Assembly: GCF_022662575.1 (NCBI RefSeq)
Contig: NZ_JALBFU010000004.1
Location: 143,039 to 207,038, forward strand
From: Luteimonas aquatica
GTDB lineage: Bacteria > Pseudomonadota > Gammaproteobacteria > Xanthomonadales > Xanthomonadaceae
Reading direction: 5' to 3'
DNA: 64,000 nt
Made by a program: the position numbers and the translations under genes. Position 1 is the stretch's first letter. Every line of letters begins with the position of its first letter. A model generated the notes under the pieces. The model was not told the DNA's origin. It searched no databases and was given only the letters and a program-made list of their open reading frames with translations. Positions 26,803-35,917 of this stretch are shown here, one piece after another.

Positions 26803-29802
26803 ATGTTGTCCGAACGCCATCGCCATCGCCGCATCCCCGCCACCGCCTTGTCCGTCGCCCTCGGCGCGGCCCTGGCCACGTCCGCTCCGCTCCACGCGCA
26901 ATCCTCCGACACCGCGCCGCAGGACGCCGCGGACCAGCAGGACGGCAAGACCACCGAACTGGCCCGGGTCGAGGTCACCGGTTCCAACATCAAGCGCACC
27001 GACGTCGAGACCGCCTCGCCGCTGCAGATCGTCACCAAGCAGGACATCGAGAACATGGGTGCGCGCACCCTGCTGCAGGTGCTCGACAACCTGCCGGCCG
27101 CGCGGCCGGCGCAGCAGGACTACAAGTCGCTGTTCACCGGCTCCGACGGCGCCTCGCAGGCCAACCTGCGCGGCCTCGGCGCGCAGGGCACGCTGGTGCT
27201 GCTCAACGGCCGCCGCCTGTCGTACTACGGCGCGCCGGCGGGCTTCCAGACCCAGTTCGTCAACATCGACGCGATCCCCGCCGCGGCCATCGAACGCATG
27301 GAAGTGCTCACCGACGGCGCCTCGGCCGTGTACGGCACGGATGCTGTGGCCGGCGTGATCAACGTCATCACCAAGAAGTCCTATCAAGGCGCCGAGTTCA
27401 GCCTGTCCTCCGACAAGTCCTCGCGCATCGATTCCTACGGCGAGCACCAGGCCAGCTTCACCGCCGGCATCGGCGACCTCGACACCGACCGCTACAACAT
27501 GTACGCCTCGGTGAACCTGTACCGGCGCGATCCGATCCCGCTCAGCGACTGGTACGACAAGAAGCCGCGCCAGTACTACGTCAACAACCCGAACTACATC
27601 AACAATTTCCGCCTGAACAACGGCAGCGCGCCGGGCGTGTTCAACCCCGGCAGCTATTTCGCCTTCGATCCGGCCACCGGCGGCCGCAGGCAGGAGGCCG
27701 CGCCGGGCTGCGCCAACGTGCTGACCACCGAGCCCTCCGGTCCGCGCTGCATCTGGCAGACGTGGCTGAACAACGAGATCGACGCCGGCGCCAAGTCCAA
27801 GCGCGCCACGTTCTATTTCCACGGCAACTTCCTGATCGGCGAATCGACCGAGGCCTTCGCCGAGGCGACCTACACGGACATCGAGCTGACCGCCAACGGC
27901 GGCACGCCGCGCGCCTTCAACAGCACCAGCGGCGCGCCGACCAGCTGGTTCGCGCGCAACACCGGCGTGAACGTCAACACCTTCAGCTATCCGTTCCTGG
28001 GTCCGAACAACATCTACAACAACGCCAGCCCCGAGCTGAAGGCGATGATGGGCGGCGTGGTCGGCCTGCAGTACCTGCTGCAGGACGTGGGCAACGACTA
28101 CTTCGGCCAGCGCAACACCGACAAGAGCTACCGCGCGCTCGCCGGACTGCGCGGCAGCATCGGCGACTGGAGCTGGGAAACCGCGCTGGCCACCGCCGGC
28201 ACGCATTCGGTCACCTACCAGACCGTCAACGTCAACCTGGAAGGCTTCGCTAAGGCCTTCGGCCCGTTCACGGTCGATCCGGCCACCGGGCGCACGCTGA
28301 TGGCCGACCGGCCGGCCTACCAGTTCGGCGTGATCAGCGAAGCCAACGCCAAGCTGCTGCGCGAGGCCTACCCGACCTTCGACATCCACTCCTGGACCCG
28401 GCTCACCACGCTCGACGGCAAGGTCGAGGGCCCGCTCTTCGCCCTGCCCGCGGGCGACGTGCGCGCGGCGTTCGGCTTCAGCGTGATGCGCGAATCGTTC
28501 TTCACCCCGGGCAATCCCGACGCGGCCAACGGCCTGATCACCCAGCAGGGCGGCTCCTGGTTCGACGGCGAGCGCACCACCAGCGCGCTGTTCGCCGAGG
28601 CGGTGGCGCCGATCACCGAGAAGCTCGAGCTCGACGCGGCGGTGCGCGTGGACAAGTATCCGAACTTCAGCGCCAACGTCGCGCCGAAGATCGGCATCAA
28701 GTACCAGATGCTGCCGCAGCTGATGCTGCGCGGCACCTATTCGGAGGGCTTCCGCGCGCCGAGCCTGGCCGAGTCCGGCACCGGCGGCGTGTTCGCCCAG
28801 CTCGGCGGCTACAAGGACGATATCCGCTGCGACGAGACCAATGCCATCGCCAACCTGCTGCTGCGCTCGCGGCGTCCGGGCGACGTGGAGCTGGGCAACT
28901 CGCTGTTGAACGCCGACTGCAGCCGCACCGTGGCGCGCATGACCCAGCCCAACAAGGACCTGGAGCCGGAGAAGGCCAAGATCGCCACCCTGGGCTTCGT
29001 CTACGAGCCCACGCAATGGCTGTCGCTGTCGGCCGACTACTGGTTCATCTATCGCCGCGACCAGATCGCCGCGCCCGATTACAGCAAGGCCGCGGACATC
29101 CTCTCCTCGACGCGCTTCCCGATCACCGACGCCGATCGCGCCAACGTGGCGGCGGTGGCGGCGATGTGCGCCGATCCGGCCAGCGGCGTGACCTGTCCGG
29201 GCACGCTGCCGACCTACAGCGTGGGCAACGTCTCCAGCGTCGTCGGCCAGTACAAGAACCAGGGCCGCACCCTGGTCGACGGCTTCGACATCGACGCCCG
29301 CAGCCGCTTCTCGCTGGGCGAATGGGGCGGGTTGAACGTCGGCCTGGCCGCGACCATCGCACGCCGCAACGACACGACGACGCTCGATGCCGACCAGGGC
29401 CTGGCCTACACCAACACGGTCGGCTACTACGGCAATCCGCGCCTGCGCGCCACTTTGAACGCCGACTGGAACTACGGCAACTGGACCACCAGCCTGTTCG
29501 TCAACTACGTCGGCCGTACCAAGTGGGCCTACGATCCGACCGACATCGATTCGCTGCCGGGCAAGTGCATGGCCTACTACAACAAGCCCTCGCCCGGGCA
29601 GTGCAACGGCGTGCCGGCCTGGTGGACGGCGAACCTGGGCGTGGCCTGGAAGCCGACGGAGAACGTCAAGGTCGGCCTCACCGTGAAGAACCTGTTCGAC
29701 CGCCTGCCGTTCTACGACCCCAACAGTTTCCTCGGCGACGCCAGCGACTACGCCAACCTGTATGGCCGTAGCTACAGCGTCTCGCTGAACTACAAGTTCT
29801 AG
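26803..29802 (+). CDS. TonB-dependent outer-membrane receptor, probable GalNAc-glycan uptake
   Basis: 999 residues with an excellent ribosome binding site (AAGGAGA). A signal peptide (ALSVALGAALATSAPLHAQ) is followed by a TonB-box-like ELARVEVTGSNIKRT, a plug domain (ASPLQIVTKQDIENMGARTLLQVLDNLP, NLRGLGAQGTLVLLNGRRL, VLTDGASAVYGTDAVAGVINVITKK) and a 22-strand-type barrel that ends in the aromatic strand YSVSLNYKF. It lies 102 bases downstream of GH31 on the same strand and before the DUF3472 and GH109 genes. It therefore most likely imports GalNAc-containing oligosaccharides. No GalNAc permease for the inner membrane follows it. Confidence 0.9.
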   Translation: MLSERHRHRRIPATALSVALGAALATSAPLHAQSSDTAPQDAADQQDGKTTELARVEVTGSNIKRTDVETASPLQIVTKQDIENMGARTLLQVLDNLPAARPAQQDYKSLFTGSDGASQANLRGLGAQGTLVLLNGRRLSYYGAPAGFQTQFVNIDAIPAAAIERMEVLTDGASAVYGTDAVAGVINVITKKSYQGAEFSLSSDKSSRIDSYGEHQASFTAGIGDLDTDRYNMYASVNLYRRDPIPLSDWYDKKPRQYYVNNPNYINNFRLNNGSAPGVFNPGSYFAFDPATGGRRQEAAPGCANVLTTEPSGPRCIWQTWLNNEIDAGAKSKRATFYFHGNFLIGESTEAFAEATYTDIELTANGGTPRAFNSTSGAPTSWFARNTGVNVNTFSYPFLGPNNIYNNASPELKAMMGGVVGLQYLLQDVGNDYFGQRNTDKSYRALAGLRGSIGDWSWETALATAGTHSVTYQTVNVNLEGFAKAFGPFTVDPATGRTLMADRPAYQFGVISEANAKLLREAYPTFDIHSWTRLTTLDGKVEGPLFALPAGDVRAAFGFSVMRESFFTPGNPDAANGLITQQGGSWFDGERTTSALFAEAVAPITEKLELDAAVRVDKYPNFSANVAPKIGIKYQMLPQLMLRGTYSEGFRAPSLAESGTGGVFAQLGGYKDDIRCDETNAIANLLLRSRRPGDVELGNSLLNADCSRTVARMTQPNKDLEPEKAKIATLGFVYEPTQWLSLSADYWFIYRRDQIAAPDYSKAADILSSTRFPITDADRANVAAVAAMCADPASGVTCPGTLPTYSVGNVSSVVGQYKNQGRTLVDGFDIDARSRFSLGEWGGLNVGLAATIARRNDTTTLDADQGLAYTNTVGYYGNPRLRATLNADWNYGNWTTSLFVNYVGRTKWAYDPTDIDSLPGKCMAYYNKPSPGQCNGVPAWWTANLGVAWKPTENVKVGLTVKNLFDRLPFYDPNSFLGDASDYANLYGRSYSVSLNYKF

Positions 29803-29881
29803 CCGTCGCAGCGTGCCGCCGCGGCCCGGCGCATGCCGGCCGCGGCGGATCCCAGCCCGAACTTTCGTTCCGGAGAACCCC

Positions 29882-31153
29882 ATGAGATCGCTCGTCCGTG
29901 CAAGTCTCGCGTTGCTGTGGTGGGCCCTGCCGTGCCTGGCCCTCGCGCAGGAGGCCGTCAGCGTGCCGCTGGGCGGCAATGCCTATCTCACCCGCTCGAC
30001 GCCGTCGGCGCAGGAGGTCATCACCGAGACCGGCCTGCACGAGTGGAGTTCGAAGCGCACCGTCGTCAGCGTCTATTTCAGCGTGCCGCAGGCCGGCGAG
30101 CTGCAGCTGGCGCTGGAGGGCGCGCTGGCGGGCGCCAACCGCAGCAAGGTCAAGGTCACCGTGGGCGGGCGCTCGCTGCCGGTGGACCTGTTCGGCGCCG
30201 AGAGCGCGGTGTTTCCGGTCGGCAGCTTTACCGTCGACCGCCCGGGCTACGTGAAGGTGGACCTGCAGGGCGTGTCCACCGACGGCGGCTACTTCGGCGA
30301 CATCAGCGCACTGCGCATCGCCGGCAGCGCCGCGGCCGGCGCGGTGTTCGCCGACGATCCGGAGAATTTCTACTGGTCGCGCCGCGGGCCCTCGGTGCAC
30401 CTGGGCTACCAGGCCCCCGCCGACACCGAATACGTCTACAGCGAGGTGACCGTGCCCGAGGGCCAGGACCCGGTCGGCACGTACTACATGGCCAACGGCT
30501 TCGACGGCGGCTATTTCGGCATCCAGGTCAATTCGCGCAGCGAGCGCCGCGTGCTGTTCTCGATCTGGGACGCGCCCGACGGCGGCAAGACGACCCTGGT
30601 CGCCAAGGGGCCGCAGGTGGTCGACAACGATTTCGGCGGCGAAGGCACCGGCGGACAGAGCTATCTCGTCTATCCGTGGAAGGCCGGGCACACCTACCGC
30701 TTCCTCACCCGCGCCCGCCCGGACGGCAGCGGCGGCACGCTGTTCAGCGCCTGGTTCGCCGAGGCGGCGAGCCAGGCCAATGGCGGACGCTGCCGCGACT
30801 GGCGGCTGATCGCCACCTGGCGGCGTCCCGGCGGCCCCACCGCGCTGCGCTCGCTGTATTCGTTCCTGGAGTCGTTCCTGCCGGACAACGGCTACCTCGG
30901 CCGCAGCGCCCGCTACGGCAACCAGTGGGCCAAGCCGGCGGGCGGCGCCTGGACCGAACTCGTCACCGCGCGCTTCACGGTGGACGCGACCGGCAGCAAC
31001 CGGCAGCGCCTGGATTACGCCGGCGGCGTGAACGCCAATCTGTTCCACCTGCGCCTGGGCGGCTTCTTCTCGCCGCCGGTGACGCCCGGACAGAGCTTCG
31101 TGCGCACCGCCGACGGCCGGCCGCCGGCGATCGACCTGGACGCCTTGCCTTGA
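29882..31153 (+). CDS. Exported DUF5077/DUF3472 protein
   Basis: 423 residues from ATG 29882, preceded by GGAGAA. The signal peptide is SLALLWWALPCLALAQ. An N-terminal beta-sandwich like DUF5077 (about residues 20-150, with YFSVPQAGELQLAL, VSTDGGYFGDISAL) is followed by a DUF3472-like domain at about 155-340 (DPENFYWSRRGPSVHLGYQAP, YFGIQVNSRSERRVLFSIWD, YRFLTRARPDGSGGTLFSAWF). Proteins of this kind are found in carbohydrate-degradation loci, but no biochemical function is established that I know of. It sits between the receptor and the GH109 gene of the GalNAc locus, so a glycan-binding or lyase-like role is possible. Confidence 0.75.
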   Translation: MRSLVRASLALLWWALPCLALAQEAVSVPLGGNAYLTRSTPSAQEVITETGLHEWSSKRTVVSVYFSVPQAGELQLALEGALAGANRSKVKVTVGGRSLPVDLFGAESAVFPVGSFTVDRPGYVKVDLQGVSTDGGYFGDISALRIAGSAAAGAVFADDPENFYWSRRGPSVHLGYQAPADTEYVYSEVTVPEGQDPVGTYYMANGFDGGYFGIQVNSRSERRVLFSIWDAPDGGKTTLVAKGPQVVDNDFGGEGTGGQSYLVYPWKAGHTYRFLTRARPDGSGGTLFSAWFAEAASQANGGRCRDWRLIATWRRPGGPTALRSLYSFLESFLPDNGYLGRSARYGNQWAKPAGGAWTELVTARFTVDATGSNRQRLDYAGGVNANLFHLRLGGFFSPPVTPGQSFVRTADGRPPAIDLDALP

Positions 31154-31245
31154 GGGAGCTGCGCTAACCTGAGGCGGCATTCGCGGCACGCTCCCGCGTG
31201 CCGCGCCGCACGATCCGCACCATCGCAACAGAGAGAGACATCGCC

Positions 31246-32601
31246 ATGCATCGTAGGGACTTCCTCCTCACCGCCGCCGCGCTGGGCGCGACCAGCCTGC
31301 TGCCCGCCGCGCCGGCGCGCGCGTCCCGCCGCCGCGTGCGCCTGGGCATGATCGGCACCGGCATGCGCGGCCAGGTGCTGCTGCACGAGCTGCTGCGCCG
31401 CGACGATGTCGAGGTGGCGGCGCTGTGCGACATCGAGCCGATCATGCTCAAGCGCGCGCTGGAGATGGCCGAGAAGGCCGGCAAGCCGACGCCGAAAGCC
31501 TACGGCGAGGACGGCGACGCGCATGCCTACCGCCGCCTGCTGGCGCAGCGCGGGCTGGACGCGGTGCTGATCGCCACGCCCTGGGAATGGCACGCGCCGA
31601 TGGCGATCGAGGCGATGCAGGCCAAGCTCGCGGTCGGCTGCGAGGTGGTGGCCGGCGTCACCCTCAAGGACCACTGGGACGTGCTGGAAGCGCAGCAGCG
31701 CAGCGGCATGCCGTACATGCTGCTGGAAAACGTGTGCTACCGGCGCGACGTGATGGCGGCGCTGCAGATGGTGCGCGCCGGCCTGTTCGGCGAGTTGGTG
31801 CACCTGCAGGGCGGCTACCAGCACGACCTGCGCGGGGTGAAGTTCAATTCCGGCAACCCGAACGAACCGTATGACAGCGGCGTGGAGTTCGGGCCCAAGG
31901 GCTGGTCGGAGGCGCGCTGGCGCACCGAGCACTCGGTGCGCCGCAACGGCGAGCTGTATCCCAGCCACGGCATCGGCCCGTGCGCGATGTACACCGGCAT
32001 CAACCGCGGCAACCGCTTCACCCACATCAACAGCTTCGCCAGCAAGGCGCGCGGCCTGCACGAATACACGGTGGAGAAGAGCGGCGGCACCACCCACCCC
32101 AGCACGCAGGTGCGCTTCAAGCTGGGCGACATCGTCACCACCACCCTGGCCTGCGAGAACGGCGAGACCATCCTGCTGCAGCACGACACCTCGCTGCCGC
32201 GCCCGTACTCGCTGGGCTTCCGCGTCCAGGGCACCAAGGGCCTGTGGATGGACCTGAACCAGTCGATCCACATCGAGGGCCGCAGCCCGCCGCACAAGTG
32301 GGAGCCGTTCCAGGCCTACCAGGACCAGTACGACCACCCGCTGTGGCGCAAGTACGCCGAGACCGCCGCCGGCGCCGGCCACGGCGGCATGGACTACTTC
32401 GTCATCCATGCCTTCGTCGAGGCGCTCAAGGCCGAGGCGCCGATGCCGATCGACATCTACGACGCGCTGGCCTGGAGCGCGATCACGCCGCTGTCGGAGC
32501 AGTCCATCGCCGAGGGCTTCAAGACCCTGGAGTTCCCCGACTTCACCCGCGGCCAGTGGCGCGCGCGCAAGCCGATCTTCGCCTTCGACGCGAAGTACTG
32601 A
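31246..32601 (+). CDS. GH109-type NAD-dependent alpha-N-acetylgalactosaminidase (Gfo/Idh/MocA fold)
   Basis: 451 residues. A twin-arginine signal (HRRDFLLTAAALGATSLLPAAPARA) suggests export with NAD already bound. The Rossmann motif GTGMRG is at residues 37-42. GH109-like hallmarks are ENVCYRRDVMAALQMVRAGLFGE, the long EPYDSGVEFGPKGWSEARWR region, YPSHGIGPCAMYTGINRGNRF with the catalytic Tyr/His area, and GHGGMDYFV. GH109 enzymes cleave alpha-GalNAc by transient oxidation at C3 and elimination, not by classical hydrolysis. It is the last plus-strand gene of the GalNAc locus. The family also contains members with other specificities, so the substrate is inferred mainly from motifs and context. 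Confidence 0.85.
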   Translation: MHRRDFLLTAAALGATSLLPAAPARASRRRVRLGMIGTGMRGQVLLHELLRRDDVEVAALCDIEPIMLKRALEMAEKAGKPTPKAYGEDGDAHAYRRLLAQRGLDAVLIATPWEWHAPMAIEAMQAKLAVGCEVVAGVTLKDHWDVLEAQQRSGMPYMLLENVCYRRDVMAALQMVRAGLFGELVHLQGGYQHDLRGVKFNSGNPNEPYDSGVEFGPKGWSEARWRTEHSVRRNGELYPSHGIGPCAMYTGINRGNRFTHINSFASKARGLHEYTVEKSGGTTHPSTQVRFKLGDIVTTTLACENGETILLQHDTSLPRPYSLGFRVQGTKGLWMDLNQSIHIEGRSPPHKWEPFQAYQDQYDHPLWRKYAETAAGAGHGGMDYFVIHAFVEALKAEAPMPIDIYDALAWSAITPLSEQSIAEGFKTLEFPDFTRGQWRARKPIFAFDAKY

Positions 32602-32653
32602 GCGGCCGCTCGTGCGCAGGCGCGCGATCGCGTGCCCGCGCCGCGCGCGATCC

Positions 32654-33442
32654 TCAGCGTTCTCCGCCGGAGAAAATGCGCAGCACCGAATCCAGGTGCT
32701 GCTGCATGGCCAGGCGCGCGGCGGCGGCGTCGCGGCGGCGGATCGCGATGACGATCGCCGCGTGCTCGTCCTCGGAGCGGTGCGGCATGTCATGGCTGGA
32801 ATACAGCGCCTGCACGCGCTGGAACATGGCGCCGTACTTGTGCCCGAGCAGGTGGCGGATCAGCAGCGCGTAGGCGGGGTTGCCGCTGGCGTCGGCGATG
32901 CGGATGTGCAGCAGGCGGTCGCCCGGATGGGTGGCCGAGCCGACGCGGTTGTCCTCGATGTTGCGCTGGTAGGCGGCCTCGATGCCGTCGATCTCGGCGT
33001 CGCTGGCGTTCTCGGCGGCCAGTGCCGCGGTTTCCGGCTCGACCAGCCGCCGCGCCTGCAGCAGGGAGAACGGCGGGATCTCCGCGTCCAGGTCGGTCTC
33101 GATGCCGAGCTCGGGGTCCGGCACCCAGGGCTGGCTGCGCATCGCCCGCTCCAGCACCCGGCCGGCGGCATCGTGGGCGGGCGCGGCCGGTTCGCTCGCC
33201 AGCGGCGGCTCCGGGCCGATCACCACCACCCCGTCGCCGACGCGGACCCGGACCATGCCGATCACCTCCAGGGCGATCAGCGCCTCGCGCAGCGAGGTGC
33301 GGCTCACCCCGAACTGCTGCGACAGCTCGCGCTCGGCGGGCAGGTAGCTGCCCGGCGGGTACTCGCCGCGGTTGATCAAAACGCGCAACTGGTCGGCGAT
33401 TTGCTGATAGAGCCGGCGATTCTGGATGCTTTGGACAGGCAT
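32654..33442 (-). CDS. GntR-family (FadR subfamily) transcriptional regulator
   Basis: 262 residues from ATG 33442; the frame is open further upstream, but that part lacks family similarity and would overlap the operator. The winged helix at residues 8-75 is clear (YQQIADQLRVLINRGEYPPGSYLPAERELSQQFGVSRTSLREALIALE), followed by an all-helical FadR C-terminal (FCD-like) domain with metal-ligand-type residues (DRLLHIRIADASGNP, SEDEHAAIVIAIRRRD). Such proteins usually repress catabolic genes until they bind an acid or sugar ligand. Right in front of its start lies the palindrome AATGGTTAGACCATT. Copies of this motif precede the fucosidase operon, the SUMF operon and the CBM32 gene, so it is the likely local regulator. 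It is convergent to GH109 and divergent to GH20. Confidence 0.87.
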   Translation of the reverse strand: MPVQSIQNRRLYQQIADQLRVLINRGEYPPGSYLPAERELSQQFGVSRTSLREALIALEVIGMVRVRVGDGVVVIGPEPPLASEPAAPAHDAAGRVLERAMRSQPWVPDPELGIETDLDAEIPPFSLLQARRLVEPETAALAAENASDAEIDGIEAAYQRNIEDNRVGSATHPGDRLLHIRIADASGNPAYALLIRHLLGHKYGAMFQRVQALYSSHDMPHRSEDEHAAIVIAIRRRDAAAARLAMQQHLDSVLRIFSGGER

Positions 33443-33450
33443 AGTGTGGT

Positions 33451-33465
33451 AATGGTTAGACCATT
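33451..33465. promoter_or_regulatory. Candidate GntR operator 1 (gntR / GH20)
   Basis: Perfect palindrome AATGGT-TAG-ACCATT ending nine bases before the regulator start codon, so binding would overlap its translation start region. FadR-type proteins bind TGGTnnnACCA, and this site fits exactly. It may also control GH20, which starts 152 bases away on the other strand. Confidence 0.75.
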
Positions 33466-33616
33466 GGACCTTTACAGGAGTCGCTCCAGTCCATCGAGGC
33501 GTCGCCTGGAACCCCAGCCGGCACGCCGCGATTAGACGCCGGCGGGCCGGAAGCGTCCACCCCCGCTCCCGATCATCCCCCTTCTCCGACATCCATTCCC
33601 GAACACGGAGCGCCTC

Positions 33617-35917
33617 GTGAGTTTTCTCCCTCGATTGTTCGCCCTCTGCCTGGTCGTCCTGTGCGCTCCCTTGCCGGCGCTGGCGCAGGCGCCCGAGGCG
33701 CCCCTGCCCGCGCTGATGCCGCAGCCGGCGCGGATCCAGGCACTGCCCGGTCGCTACCTGTCCGGGGCCTCGGCGCGGGTGGAACTCCCCGCCGGGGACG
33801 AGGAGGGCCGCGCCCTGGGCGAACTGGCCGCCACCATCCTGCGCGAGGCCTGGGCGGTGCCGGTGCGCCTGGAGTCCAAGGGCGAGGCGGGCGCGGACCT
33901 GACGCTATCGCTGCAGCCGGCACCCGGCGCCCATCCGGAGGGCTACGCGCTGCGCGCCGACGCCGACGGCATCCGCCTGAGCGCGGCCACGCCCGCCGGC
34001 CTGTTCTACGGCCTGCAGACCCTGCGCCAGCTGGCGCCGCCGGGCAGCGCCAAGGCGGGCGTGCCGGCGGTGCTGATCGAGGACGCGCCGCGCTTCGGCT
34101 ATCGCGGGCTGATGCTCGACGTCGGCCGTCATCTCTACCCGCTGGAATTCCTCAAGCGCACCCTCGATCTGATGGCGCGCTACAAGTTCAACACCTTCCA
34201 CTGGCACCTGACCGAGGACCAGGGCTGGCGGCTGGAGATCAAGCGCTATCCGCGCCTGACCGAGATCGGCGCCTGGCGCGCGCGCACCTCGCTGCAGCAG
34301 CGCGGCGGTCCCGACACATTCGAGGAGAAGCGCTACGGCGGCTTCTACACCCAGGCCGAGGCGCGCGAGCTGGTGGCCTACGCGAAGACGCTGCACATCC
34401 AGGTGATCCCCGAGATCGAGATGCCCGGACACACCGTCGCCGCGCAGGCGGCCTATCCGGAACTGGGCTGCACGCCGGGCCCGTTCGAGGTGCGCACCAC
34501 CTGGGGCGTGGACGACAACGTGCTGTGCCCGAGCGAGCAGACCTTCGCCTTCATCGAGAACGTGCTGGCCGAGGTGATGGACATCTTCCCCTCGCCCTAC
34601 ATCCACCTGGGCGGCGACGAGGCGCCGATCGTGCGTTGGCAGCAGAGTCCGCTGGCCCAGGAGATCATCCGCCGCGAGGGCCTGAAGGACGAGCACGCGC
34701 TGCAGGGCTGGTTCATGCGCCGGGTGGAGAAGTACCTGCAGGCGCACGGGCGCAGGATGATCGGCTGGGACGAGATCCTCGACGGCGATCCGCTGCCCAG
34801 CGCCACGGTGATGTCCTGGCGCGGCATGGACGGCGGCGTGCGCGCGGCCAAGCTCGGCCACGACGTGATCATGGCGCCGACCTCGCACGTCTATCTCGAC
34901 TACTGCCAGTCGCTGGCGCCGAGCGAGCCGGTCTGCTCGGGCAACCTGCCGCTGCGGCAGGTCTACGCCTTCGAGCCGGTGCCCGACTCGCTCACCGCCG
35001 CGCAGGCCAAGCACGTGATCGGCGGCCAGGGCAATCTCTGGACCGAGCGCGTGCGCACCAGCCAGGCGGCGGAGTACATGCTGTGGCCGCGCGCGCTGGC
35101 GCTGAGCGAGGTGCTGTGGTCGCCGCGCGCGCGCCCGGGCTGGGACGACTTCAAGCGCCGCCTGGAGCCGCAGCTGCGCACGCTCGACCAGCTGCGGGTC
35201 AACTACCGCGTGCCCGACGTGATCGGGCTCGAGGGCGACGCGATCTCGCTGCAGCCGCGCGCGCAGGTGCGCCTGGCCTCGCCGCTGCCCGGCGCACGCG
35301 TGCGCTACAGCCTGGACGGCAGCGATCCGACCGCGGCATCGCCCGTCTACGAGCGCCCCCTCGATCTCGAGCTCGCCACGGCCGGCACCGTGGTTTCGGC
35401 GCGGCTGGAGCAGCCCGGCGGACGCCTGGGGCCAGTGAGTCGCGCGCGCTACGCGCTGGCGCAGCTGCAGCCGGCCACGCGCGCCGAGCGCAAGGGCTTG
35501 AAGGCCGGACTCGAACGGGCGTACTACGAGGCGGCGATCACGCGTACCGAGCAGCTGCTGGCGCAGACGCCGCTGCGCACCGAGACGGCGCGCGGCATCG
35601 GCTTGCCCGAGCAGGCGCGCGCGGAGACCTTCGGCCTGCGCTACCGCGGCTACATCGACATTCCGGCCGACGGGGTCTATCGCTTCGTGCTCGGCTCCGA
35701 CGACGGCGCGCGCGTGCTGATCGACGACAAGACCGTGGTCGAGCGCGACGGACTGCAGTCGCCGGGCGATTCCTACGGCAGCGCGGGGCTGGCCGCGGGC
35801 CTGCACGCCTTCGAGCTGCGCTACTTCCAGGGCGGCGGCGACAAGCAGCTGCAGCTGCTGGTGGAGCGCGACGGCGCCGCCGCCGAGCCGGTGCCCGAGA
35901 GCTGGTGGCGGCATTGA
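33617..35917 (+). CDS. GH20 beta-N-acetylhexosaminidase with PA14 domain
   Basis: 766 residues from GTG 33617 with ACGGAG six bases upstream. The order is a signal peptide (LFALCLVVLCAPLPALAQA), a GH20b N-terminal domain to about residue 150, then the catalytic barrel with GLMLDVGRHLYPLEFLKRTLD, FHWHLTEDQGWRLEI, EIEMPGHT and the catalytic pair Asp334-Glu335 in HLGGDEAP. A chitobiase C-terminal sandwich (RYSLDGSDPTAASPVYE) and a PA14-type domain at about 650-755 (YRGYIDIPADGVYRFVLGSDDGARVLIDD) close the protein. It removes terminal beta-GlcNAc or beta-GalNAc from oligosaccharides. Next to fucosidases and a PNGase it suits N-glycan antenna trimming. It overlaps GH3. Confidence 0.92.
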   Translation: MSFLPRLFALCLVVLCAPLPALAQAPEAPLPALMPQPARIQALPGRYLSGASARVELPAGDEEGRALGELAATILREAWAVPVRLESKGEAGADLTLSLQPAPGAHPEGYALRADADGIRLSAATPAGLFYGLQTLRQLAPPGSAKAGVPAVLIEDAPRFGYRGLMLDVGRHLYPLEFLKRTLDLMARYKFNTFHWHLTEDQGWRLEIKRYPRLTEIGAWRARTSLQQRGGPDTFEEKRYGGFYTQAEARELVAYAKTLHIQVIPEIEMPGHTVAAQAAYPELGCTPGPFEVRTTWGVDDNVLCPSEQTFAFIENVLAEVMDIFPSPYIHLGGDEAPIVRWQQSPLAQEIIRREGLKDEHALQGWFMRRVEKYLQAHGRRMIGWDEILDGDPLPSATVMSWRGMDGGVRAAKLGHDVIMAPTSHVYLDYCQSLAPSEPVCSGNLPLRQVYAFEPVPDSLTAAQAKHVIGGQGNLWTERVRTSQAAEYMLWPRALALSEVLWSPRARPGWDDFKRRLEPQLRTLDQLRVNYRVPDVIGLEGDAISLQPRAQVRLASPLPGARVRYSLDGSDPTAASPVYERPLDLELATAGTVVSARLEQPGGRLGPVSRARYALAQLQPATRAERKGLKAGLERAYYEAAITRTEQLLAQTPLRTETARGIGLPEQARAETFGLRYRGYIDIPADGVYRFVLGSDDGARVLIDDKTVVERDGLQSPGDSYGSAGLAAGLHAFELRYFQGGGDKQLQLLVERDGAAAEPVPESWWRH

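Noticed and set aside
33443..33592. Longer N-terminus for the GntR regulator
   Set aside because: The upstream frame is open, but it would cover the operator palindrome and adds residues without similarity; the ATG at 33442 directly precedes the winged helix.
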